From the NCBI GenBank assembly GCA_964449985.1, contig CAYVCG010000046.1:1-15963 (forward strand): 15,963 nt of DNA. The letters are read 5' to 3'. The translations under genes and the position numbers were made by a program. The DNA comes from CAYVCG01 sp964449985. GTDB lineage: Bacteria; Bacillota; Clostridia; Lachnospirales; WRAX01. The notes under the pieces are model-generated. The model did not search any database, was not told the DNA's origin, and was given only the letters and a program-made list of their open reading frames with translations. Below are positions 1 to 5,913 of this stretch, piece after piece; position 1 is the first letter of the stretch; the number at the start of each line of letters is the position of its first letter.

Positions 1-319
1 CAATGGCTTTTTTGACTTTGACGTTAATATCGTGAGTATCAATATTTGGGGACAAGCGTATCTCTTTAATATCAAATGTCTTCTGTTTTTTGCGCGCTTC
101 CTTTTCCTTTTTAGATTGTTCGAATTTAAATTTCGAATAATCCATAATCTTGCAAACCGGTGGTTTTGCAGTAGGCGCGATCTTAACGAGGTCTAAGTTT
201 TTCTCGTCAGCAAGAAGCTGGGCATCCTTTGCGGAAATAATTCCTAATTGCTCACCGTCTTCGCCAACGAGCCTTACCTCTTTGTCCCTAATTTGTTCAT
301 TGATCATTAACTCGGTAAT
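1..319 (-). CDS. infC: Translation initiation factor IF-3 (5' part, ATT start)
   Basis: IF-3 binds the 30S ribosomal subunit, prevents premature 50S joining and checks start-codon and initiator tRNA pairing. The visible 106 codons match the IF-3 N-terminal domain and linker: an MINEQIRDKEVRL block, then KPPVCKIMDYSKFKFEQ and the basic KKEKEARKKQK linker, then the start of the C-terminal domain (IRLSPNIDTHDINVKVKKAI). The gene is cut by the window edge. I place the start at ATT (319-317), not the in-frame ATG at 307. AGGAGG (334-329) lies 9 bases before the ATT but 21 bases before the ATG. Rare ATT/ATC/ATA starts are characteristic of infC, because IF-3 discriminates against them and so represses its own synthesis. 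The protein would begin (M)TELMINEQ. rpmI and rplT are expected beyond the window. Identity is near certain; the start is inferred from Shine-Dalgarno spacing and family precedent. Confidence 0.95.
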   Translation of the reverse strand, partial: MTELMINEQIRDKEVRLVGEDGEQLGIISAKDAQLLADEKNLDLVKIAPTAKPPVCKIMDYSKFKFEQSKKEKEARKKQKTFDIKEIRLSPNIDTHDINVKVKKAI

Positions 320-328
320 AGTCGAGCA

Positions 329-334
329 CCTCCT
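329..334 (-). promoter_or_regulatory. Ribosome binding site deciding the infC ATT start
   Basis: A perfect AGGAGG is followed by 9 bases (TGCTCGACT) and then ATT, which is in frame with IF-3. This spacing is ideal for the ATT and much too long for the next in-frame ATG at 307. Confidence 0.8.
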
Positions 335-366
335 AAATAATTTGTCACCAAAAAATTCTAAAAAAT

Positions 367-503
367 AAAAAAAGCCGGACGCATCGCCCAACCTCAAATA
401 ACAATACCAATACACAAAATAAGCTCACTATAAATGCTAGTGTAAATAATATTGACCCAAAGCCAAACGGCAATAAGGTGAGAAGAAGGCTTCTGCTTTA
501 GTC
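367..503 (-). ncRNA. L20-type leader RNA of the infC operon
   Basis: The transcript from the promoter at 538-510 would carry about 185 untranslated bases before the infC start. Its first part holds a short AGAAG...CTTCT hairpin, then TTCTCACC, a GCC-GTTT-GGC hairpin and GGGTCAATA. From memory, the spaced pair TTCTCACC ... GGGTCAATA is the recurrent core of Firmicutes infC leaders. The part nearest infC forms the terminator at 374-392. In B. subtilis, L20 binding to such a leader favours termination upstream of infC-rpmI-rplT. Assignment rests on position, these motifs and the terminator. I have not folded the RNA by computation or compared it with Rfam L20_leader. The transcription start near 503 is inferred from the -10 box. 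Confidence 0.65.
374..392 (-). terminator. Intrinsic terminator in the infC leader (attenuator)
   Basis: On the minus strand an 8-bp stem, GTTGGGCG / CGTCCGGC (with G-U pairs) around an ATG loop, is followed directly by a T-tract (373-367, then mostly T to about 350). It lies between the infC promoter and the infC start. It can therefore only be a conditional terminator for infC, as expected for attenuation by ribosomal protein L20. Confidence 0.75.
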
Positions 504-509
504 GCATAA

Positions 510-538
510 ATAATAACACATATTTATGATATTGTCAA
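510..538 (-). promoter_or_regulatory. Sigma-A promoter of infC
   Basis: The minus strand reads TTGACA (538-533), a 17-base spacer, then TATTAT (515-510), with a TGT just before the -10 that adds an extended -10 element. This is a perfect -35 with optimal spacing, and it points at the infC leader. The start site is expected near 503. Confidence 0.85.
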
Positions 539-549
539 TAATTAAATAT

Positions 550-580
550 AAAAAAGGCGACATAAAAAATTTATTATGCC
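550..580 (-). terminator. Possible weak terminator after spoIVB
   Basis: On the minus strand GGCATAA...TTATG(TCG)CC can form an AT-rich stem with a bulge, followed by six T (555-550). It lies about 140 bases past the spoIVB stop and just before the infC promoter, where a terminator is expected. The stem is imperfect, so this is a weak call. Confidence 0.35.
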
Positions 581-600
581 TCACCATAGTGGAGAAACAG

Positions 601-672
601 CAGACAGCCAATGGCGACCCCTACAAATGCCGTAAAATCGGGGTTTCTGTAGGGGCGCGCATTGCGCGTCCG
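601..672. repeat. Head-to-head pair of small TGTAGGGG-type intergenic repeats
   Basis: Two copies of one motif point away from each other. On the plus strand, from 648, the sequence reads TGTAGGGG-CGCGC-ATTG-CGCGTCCG. On the minus strand, from 625 down to 601, it reads TGTAGGGG-TCGCC-ATTG-GCTGTCTG. The first copy contains an 8-bp hairpin (653-671: GGGCGCGC, loop ATT, GCGCGTCC, one G-U pair). The second has a decayed version of that hairpin. The GC-rich sequence stands out from its AT-rich surroundings. It resembles the short palindromic GTAGGGGCG...ATTG...CGCCC repeats I recall from many Clostridia genomes. Family membership is from memory and copy number cannot be seen here. Confidence 0.6.
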
Positions 673-720
673 ATAATTGTCGACAGGTTGCTCCATAGAA
701 TATTATGACGCCTGCTTAGA

Positions 721-1983
721 CTACATCATTCCATCCTCTTGTTTTAACATGTTTTCGATAAATATGCCATAGCCCTTTGTTGGGTTCTGAACAAAAACAT
801 GCGTAATTGCACCTATGAGCTTTCCGTCCTGCAAAATCGGGCTTCCGCTCATACCTTGAACAATACCGTTTGTTTTTGTTAATAACTCTTTATCTGTTAT
901 TTTTATAACCATCCCTTTAGAGTCATCGGAACTAAACTTATTTACACTTTCTATGTAAACGTCAAATTGTTTTGTTTCTGAGCCGTTTACATTTGAAAGA
1001 ATTTTTGCAGGGCCTTCATGAACCTCTGTTTGCATAGCGATAGCAACAGGCTTGTCTGGTAATTTCTTTGCGCCGGTGTTAATAAAGCCATAAAGTCCGT
1101 GTGTTGTATTTAGCTTTATATTTCCTATAATGTTGCTTTGCTTCATTTCTCCAACAAGTTCACCGGGCGCTCCTTTTTTACCTTTTTTTATGGAGACTAT
1201 GTCCGATTCCAAAATTGTCCCTGTTTTTACAGACATAAGCTTTTTTGTATCAACGTCCATAATGCCATGGCCCAAAGCGCCGAATGTTTTTGATTTTGGA
1301 TTGTAGTAAGTAAGTGTGCCTATGCCTTGTGTACTATCGCGAACCCAAACGCCTATTTTGTTTGTGTTATCTTCAGAGCTTTTGACAGGCATTACTGTCG
1401 TTTCTATTATTTCGTTTCCTCTGTTAACCTTTAACTCAATTTCTTTACCATCACATTGTTCTATGCTTTTTATTAAGTCATTTTTCCCCTGTATTGATTG
1501 ACCGTTTACGCCAAGGATAAGATCTCCTGATCTAAGAATATTTTCTGTCGGGCGGTATAAGTTGCCGTCGATGCCACTTACTGAGCCTGTCCCAAGCACC
1601 ATTACGCCATCTGTATATATTTTAACGCCGACTGTCATCCCACAAGGAACGACCTGAACCTCAGGCACGGTTTCCAGGGCAACTTTTTTTACAGGCATTC
1701 CGAATAACGATAGCTGTACAGATTTATTAGTGGTAATATTTTCATTTTTGTCAATAAATATATTTTCTTGAACTTTTTTATCATTATTACCCGAAACGGC
1801 TAAATAATCCTGATCTACGGCTGCTTCAAACGGAAATACAGAGATTATGTCGTTTTGAGAGCCTTCCATTATATGCAATTTATCCGGGAAATTCATAATT
1901 CCTACTAATAAATAAGCTGAAATTGCGCATACTGCAATTATAAATGATGTAAATAAAAGTTTAAAAAGTAATTTAAAATGCAT
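721..1983 (-). CDS. spoIVB: SpoIVB peptidase (stage IV sporulation protein B)
   Basis: SpoIVB is a serine peptidase (family S55) made in the forespore and sent into the intermembrane space. There it cleaves SpoIVFA to release SpoIVFB and activate pro-sigma-K processing in the mother cell. The 420-residue protein has an N-terminal membrane anchor (about residues 5-30), a PDZ domain (about 110-200, with NILRSGDLILGVNGQSI) and the S55 peptidase domain. That domain shows the catalytic-His segment GALGHGIMD (about 235-243) and the catalytic-Ser segment VQGMSGSPI (about 375-383), followed by KLIGAITHVFV. Length matches the B. subtilis protein. I chose ATG 1983 because AGGAAG (1997-1992) lies 8 bases before it; the in-frame GTG at 1992 overlaps that ribosome binding site. 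It follows recN after 159 bases. spo0A, its usual downstream neighbour, is absent; infC comes next. Confidence 0.95.
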   Translation of the reverse strand: MHFKLLFKLLFTSFIIAVCAISAYLLVGIMNFPDKLHIMEGSQNDIISVFPFEAAVDQDYLAVSGNNDKKVQENIFIDKNENITTNKSVQLSLFGMPVKKVALETVPEVQVVPCGMTVGVKIYTDGVMVLGTGSVSGIDGNLYRPTENILRSGDLILGVNGQSIQGKNDLIKSIEQCDGKEIELKVNRGNEIIETTVMPVKSSEDNTNKIGVWVRDSTQGIGTLTYYNPKSKTFGALGHGIMDVDTKKLMSVKTGTILESDIVSIKKGKKGAPGELVGEMKQSNIIGNIKLNTTHGLYGFINTGAKKLPDKPVAIAMQTEVHEGPAKILSNVNGSETKQFDVYIESVNKFSSDDSKGMVIKITDKELLTKTNGIVQGMSGSPILQDGKLIGAITHVFVQNPTKGYGIFIENMLKQEDGMM

Positions 1984-2019
1984 TGTTTTCACTTCCTAAA
2001 AGCTTTTTATATAGTTTTA

Positions 2020-2070
2020 AACTAAGCTGCAATGTTAGTTATTATGTAAAACTTATACTATAATAACTTG
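2020..2070 (-). promoter_or_regulatory. Candidate promoter(s) of spoIVB, possibly forespore type
   Basis: The recN-spoIVB spacer (2142-1984) contains CATAATA (2046-2040), which matches the -10 box of sigma-F/sigma-G promoters. Sixteen bases upstream is a poor -35, GTTAT (2067-2063). An overlapping sigma-A-like alternative is TTGAAA, 16 bases, TAGTAT just upstream. A small inverted repeat AACTAA...TTAGTT (2040-2020) follows the -10. B. subtilis spoIVB is transcribed by sigma-F and sigma-G, which favours the first reading, but the -35 is weak. Confidence 0.35.
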
Positions 2071-2142
2071 TCCGTTTTTCAAAACTAATATACTAGCACT
2101 TATTAGACAAAGAGAAAATATTGCATTAATTCCTTTGGTATT

Positions 2143-3714
2143 TTAGTGTATATTTTTAAACTTTATTTGTTTTGCGAGCTGTTTCATTTCTTCCGCAGCT
2201 TTTAATGTGGTGTCCGTTATTTGGGCGCCGGATGTTAACCTTGCAAGTTCATAAGTTATAAGCTCGCCTTCAATTTTGGAAATATTCGTAACAACACGAC
2301 CTTCGTTTGATTTTTTTTCAATGAGAAAATGGTCGTCTGCCATTGCTGCAATTTGCGGCAAATGTGTTATCGAAAGAATTTGGCGCTTGGAAGAAAGAAA
2401 CGAAAGTTTTTCAGCAACCATTTGAGCGGTTCTTCCGCTGACGCCGGTATCGATTTCGTCAAAAATAAATGTTTCTATATTATCAGCGTCCGAGAGAACG
2501 CATTTTATTGCAAGCATAACGCGGGACATTTCTCCGCCGGAGGCTGTTTTTGCCAGCGGCTTTAGATTTTCGCCGTGATTTGGAGAAATAAAAAATTCTA
2601 TCTTATCAAAACCATTTAGCGTAAAAGAGTCGCGCTGTTCGAATCTTATTTCGAAGGCAGCGTTTTTCATACCGAGCTCATGCAGAGTCGAGACGATATC
2701 GTTCTCGATTTTTTTTGCGCCTTCTTTTCTCAAGGCAGACATTTCTTTGCAAATACGGATTAGTTCTTTTTCTATTGATTTTTTTTGTTTGCTTAGCTTT
2801 TCAGTTTCTTCCCTACTGTTAGTTATAATTTCAAAACGGTTTACTATTTCGGAATAATATTCCAGAATTTCATTAACAGAAGAACCGTATTTTCTTTTCA
2901 AGCTATAAATCAANNNNNNNNNNNNNNNNNNNNNNNNNNNNNNNNNNNNNNNNNNNNNNNNNNNNNNNNNNNNNNNNNNNNNNNNNNNNNNNNNNNNNNN
3001 NNNNNNNNNNNNNACGGCTTTTATAAGCCTTTCCGAGCTGTTTAAAACGGCTTTTCGCTCTAAAAGATCGATGTCCTCATTTTTTTTCAAATCAGCAGAT
3101 TTTATTTCATTTATTTGAAACGACAGCATGTCGATAGTTGTCACACGTTCTTTTTCATCGGATGCTATAGCCGATAATTTTTTTGCAACATCCTTATAGT
3201 TTTTATATTGCTGGCCTAATTGTGTCTTTAATTCGTCAATCCCTTGGCCGCAAAATCTGTCTACAAGGTTGATATGCCTTACGGGGTTTAACAGGGATTG
3301 ATGCTCATGCTGACCATGTATGTTAATAAATAGGGGAGCATATTCCTTTAGCATACCAAGCGTTATTATCCTTCCGTTTATCCTGCAAATAGTCTTGCCG
3401 GAATCGTTTATAGAACGGTATACCAAAACAGCTGCTGAGGATTCATCGTTTTCATCAATATCTATCCCAGAATTTTTTAAAGCGTTTATAGTATCAGTGC
3501 TGCTAATATAAAAAAGGGCTTCTGCATAAGCAGATGTTTCGCCGGTTCGGATAAAATCTTTGCTGATTCTGCCGCCCAAAATGAAATTTATGGAATCAAT
3601 AATGATTGATTTTCCCGCACCAGTTTCGCCGGACAAAATATTTAGGCCCGACCCAAAGCTTATCTCTATTTCCTCAATCAGTGCAATATTTTTTATATGA
3701 AGGCGTTCAAGCAT
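2143..3714 (-). CDS. recN: DNA repair protein RecN (interrupted by assembly gap)
   Basis: RecN is an SMC-like ABC ATPase that acts early at double-strand breaks, gathering DNA ends and helping RecA-dependent repair. Visible parts are the Walker A motif GETGAGKS (residues 29-36), the RecN-typical NIHGQHEHQSLL (131-142) and the start of the coiled-coil. After the gap come LKRKYG, more coiled-coil, the ABC signature TASGGEMS (about 389), Walker B FIFDEIDTG (about 417) and the SITHLPQIAA H-loop. The 100 N (2914-3013) interrupt the coiled-coil. Frame is kept across them, giving 523 residues with 34 unknown. RecN is usually about 550-575 residues, so the true gap is probably longer than shown. The ATG lies 3 bases after the argR stop, implying co-transcription. 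The gene is probably intact in the organism. Confidence 0.95.
   Translation of the reverse strand: MLERLHIKNIALIEEIEISFGSGLNILSGETGAGKSIIIDSINFILGGRISKDFIRTGETSAYAEALFYISSTDTINALKNSGIDIDENDESSAAVLVYRSINDSGKTICRINGRIITLGMLKEYAPLFINIHGQHEHQSLLNPVRHINLVDRFCGQGIDELKTQLGQQYKNYKDVAKKLSAIASDEKERVTTIDMLSFQINEIKSADLKKNEDIDLLERKAVLNSSERLIKAXXXXXXXXXXXXXXXXXXXXXXXXXXXXXXXXXXLIYSLKRKYGSSVNEILEYYSEIVNRFEIITNSREETEKLSKQKKSIEKELIRICKEMSALRKEGAKKIENDIVSTLHELGMKNAAFEIRFEQRDSFTLNGFDKIEFFISPNHGENLKPLAKTASGGEMSRVMLAIKCVLSDADNIETFIFDEIDTGVSGRTAQMVAEKLSFLSSKRQILSITHLPQIAAMADDHFLIEKKSNEGRVVTNISKIEGELITYELARLTSGAQITDTTLKAAEEMKQLAKQIKFKNIH
2914..3013. other. Assembly gap (100 N)
   Basis: Exactly 100 unknown bases, the usual placeholder for a scaffold gap of unknown size. 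It lies within the recN coiled-coil region and carries no biological information. Confidence 0.99.
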
Positions 3715-3717
3715 ATG

Positions 3718-4191
3718 TTAAACCACTTCCATTTGTATGATTTCTTTAAATCTGGAAATTATCGCCACAGCATCATTTTCTGATTTTAGGGCACAAAATA
3801 TAGTATCATCACCGGCTATAGATCCAAGTATTTCTTTATAATCCATCGCGTCTATGCTTGCAGCAACAGCCATAGCCATGCCTTCAATAGTCTTGAGCAC
3901 TATTATGTTTTGGGCATAATCCATAGACAAAACGCCATCTTTAAATATACGAATGAGCTTGTTGTTGAAGTTTGCATCGGTTGAAGGCGCAGCAGACGAA
4001 AGAATAGCATATTTTTGATTTCCTGTTTCATCAGAAACCTTTGATAGCTTTAGCTCACGAATATCCCGAGAAACTGTCGCCTGTGTAACATTAAAGCCTG
4101 CGGACTTTAGCATTGCTGCCAGTTCTTCCTGGGTTTCTATATTATTATCTTTAACGAGTTCGATTATTTTAGAGTGCCTTTTGATTTTCAC
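3718..4191 (-). CDS. argR: Arginine repressor ArgR/AhrC
   Basis: ArgR is a hexameric transcription factor that, with arginine bound, represses arginine synthesis and activates its breakdown. The 157-residue protein has the N-terminal winged helix (about 1-70; TQEELAAMLKSAGFNVTQATVSRDIRELKL includes the recognition helix). Its C-terminal oligomerisation and arginine-binding domain ends with GSIAGDDTIFCAL, matching the family motif GTIAGDDT. Length is typical. The start is GTG, overlapping the nadK stop by 4 bases (GTGA), which indicates translational coupling. recN follows after 3 bases. The argR-recN-spoIVB order is conserved in spore formers. Confidence 0.95.
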   Translation of the reverse strand: MKIKRHSKIIELVKDNNIETQEELAAMLKSAGFNVTQATVSRDIRELKLSKVSDETGNQKYAILSSAAPSTDANFNNKLIRIFKDGVLSMDYAQNIIVLKTIEGMAMAVAASIDAMDYKEILGSIAGDDTIFCALKSENDAVAIISRFKEIIQMEVV

Positions 4192-5060
4192 CGCTTAACT
4201 TCACCTACCATTTTCAACCTCAGTATATCATAAAAACCTAAGCCGTTTGTCTTTAAAATAGTCGTATAATAATCAGAACGGCGTATTGTTATTATGCTGT
4301 TTCCGTTTATTTCATGAGTGCTTTGCCCGTCTATAAAAACAAGAGCTTCTCCCCGCACGGTTACAGACGGCTTTATCGTTATAATATCATTAGAAGATAT
4401 AACAAAAGGCCGTGCATAAAGGGTATGAGGGCAAATGGGCGTTATTGCAATCATTTGGGAATCAGGTTTTAATATTGGGCCGCCTGCGGCGAGGTTATAC
4501 GCTGTTGATCCTGTGGGCGTTGATATTATAACGCCGTCAGCCCTATATTTGTCTATATATTCGCCATTGACATATATATTAAGCTCAATTAGCTTCGAAA
4601 AATATTTTGCTATATAAATGTCGTTAAGCGCCAGCATCAAAGGTTTTGTATTGGTTTTGTCATTGCTCTCTTCGGAATAAATGGTTGTTTGGAGCATCAT
4701 TCTTTTTTCAAGGTTATATCTACCGTTTAAAACATTTTTTATCGCATTTTTTGCCTGCCCTTGTTCAACGTCTGTCAAATAGCCAAGATTTCCTAAATTT
4801 ATGCCTATAAGGGGAACATTGTTTACGGCGGTTTTTGCAGCGGCGCGCAGTATAGAGCCGTCTCCTCCAAGTATCACCAAAACGTCAACATCCGAATATA
4901 TGTCGTTTGCGACGTTTGCTTTATCATATCTCATAATATTTGCAACATTTTTATCTATATAAGCGAATAACCCAGTTTTATGGATAAAATCAATAAGCTC
5001 TCTTGTTGTTTTAAGATCAGTATCCCTATCCAGGTTTGGTATCAAGCCGATTTTTTTCAA
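4188..5060 (-). CDS. nadK: NAD kinase
   Basis: This enzyme phosphorylates NAD to NADP in the cytosol, using ATP or polyphosphate. The 290-residue protein shows the phosphate-binding GGDGS (65-69), GNLGYLTD (about 90-97), the ND pair in LALNDIYIAK (about 146) and the glycine-rich GVIISTPTGSTAYNLAAGGP (about 176-195), all diagnostic for the family. The start is TTG at 5060, supported by GGAGGG (5072-5067) with 6 bases between. tlyA ends 31 bases upstream, and the gene overlaps argR by 4 bases. nadK is not at this place in B. subtilis but, from memory, is commonly found between tlyA and argR in Clostridia. Confidence 0.95.
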   Translation of the reverse strand: MKKIGLIPNLDRDTDLKTTRELIDFIHKTGLFAYIDKNVANIMRYDKANVANDIYSDVDVLVILGGDGSILRAAAKTAVNNVPLIGINLGNLGYLTDVEQGQAKNAIKNVLNGRYNLEKRMMLQTTIYSEESNDKTNTKPLMLALNDIYIAKYFSKLIELNIYVNGEYIDKYRADGVIISTPTGSTAYNLAAGGPILKPDSQMIAITPICPHTLYARPFVISSNDIITIKPSVTVRGEALVFIDGQSTHEINGNSIITIRRSDYYTTILKTNGLGFYDILRLKMVGEVKR

Positions 5061-5066
5061 AACTAT

Positions 5067-5072
5067 CCCTCC
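5067..5072 (-). promoter_or_regulatory. Ribosome binding site of the nadK TTG start
   Basis: GGAGGG followed by ATAGTT and TTG. The strong site with 6-base spacing supports the non-ATG start at 5060. Confidence 0.75.
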
Positions 5073-5091
5073 AAATCATAAGGGTATTATT

Positions 5092-5910
5092 TCATTTGCG
5101 CAAATCAGCAAATGCTTTGCCGGTAACGTTATCAATAAGCTGTTTAAAATCTATATTGCTGCAAACCGGCTCTTTTTTCGCGTATATTAAGTATTCTATA
5201 TTACCATCCATGCCTTTTATAGGCGAGAATGTAAATGATAATGGGTTTAGTTCATTTTCGATCATGGACATATATATAGAATATATAACCCTTTTATGGA
5301 TCTTTATGTCCTTAACTATGCCGTTCTTTCCGACAAAAGCTTTTCCTGCTTCGAACTGGGGTTTTATGAGGCAAACAACTTCTCCTGCGGGGATTATTAG
5401 GCGGGAGATAGCAGGCATAATTTTTTCAAGCGAGATAAACGAAACATCAACGGATACAAATGCAATAAAATCATTTATATCATTCGGCATAACGTCTTTG
5501 ATATTTGTTTTTTCCATTAAAATGACTTTACCTGTGTTTAATAGCTGATCAGACATTTGACCAACGCCTGTATCCACGGCAAAAACCTTTTTAGCGCCGT
5601 TTTTTAGCATACAGTCAGTAAACCCGCCTGTAGATGCACCAACGTCAAGACATGTTTTATCAGCAAGATTTATGCCAAACACATCTAAAGCCTTTTCCAG
5701 CTTAAATCCGCCTCTGCTTATATATTTCATTTTTTCCGCAGTGACGGTAATTTGGCTTGATGAGTCTATCTTTTCTCCGGGCTTTGTTTTTAATGCTCCA
5801 GTGACAAACACATTGCCACTTTCGATGACCTGCTTTGCATACTCTCTTGAAAAGCCCCAGCCGCGGGAAACTAAAACGTCCAGCCGCTCCTTTTTATCAT
5901 CCGGTTGCAT
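5092..5910 (-). CDS. tlyA: TlyA-family rRNA 2'-O-methyltransferase
   Basis: TlyA proteins (YqxC in B. subtilis) combine an S4 RNA-binding domain with an FtsJ-like methyltransferase fold. In mycobacteria TlyA methylates ribose at 16S C1409 and 23S C1920; older annotations call it hemolysin A. In this 272-residue protein the S4 domain covers about residues 8-65 (RLDVLVSRGWGFSREYAKQVI). It is followed by YISRGGFKLEKAL, the S-adenosylmethionine motif LDVGASTGGFTDCML (88-102), AVDTGVGQ, VSVDVSFISL and LIKPQFEAGK. Length and motifs are normal. The ATG at 5910 has GAGG six bases upstream and lies 3 bases after the dxs stop. Whether this clade modifies one or both subunits cannot be read from sequence. 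Confidence 0.93.
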   Translation of the reverse strand: MQPDDKKERLDVLVSRGWGFSREYAKQVIESGNVFVTGALKTKPGEKIDSSSQITVTAEKMKYISRGGFKLEKALDVFGINLADKTCLDVGASTGGFTDCMLKNGAKKVFAVDTGVGQMSDQLLNTGKVILMEKTNIKDVMPNDINDFIAFVSVDVSFISLEKIMPAISRLIIPAGEVVCLIKPQFEAGKAFVGKNGIVKDIKIHKRVIYSIYMSMIENELNPLSFTFSPIKGMDGNIEYLIYAKKEPVCSNIDFKQLIDNVTGKAFADLRK

Positions 5911-5913
5911 ATA

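Noticed and set aside
150..708. Plus-strand open frames of 60-72 codons opposite infC and its leader
   Set aside because: They lie antisense to infC or across its promoter and the repeat, show no ribosome binding site or recognisable protein, and are explained by the minus-strand features.
2143..3714. recN as a pseudogene
   Set aside because: The interruption is a run of 100 N, not a stop or frameshift; both flanks encode conserved RecN motifs.
5036..5548. A 170-codon plus-strand open frame
   Set aside because: It is antisense to the clear tlyA gene, with a composition that mirrors it, and resembles no known family.
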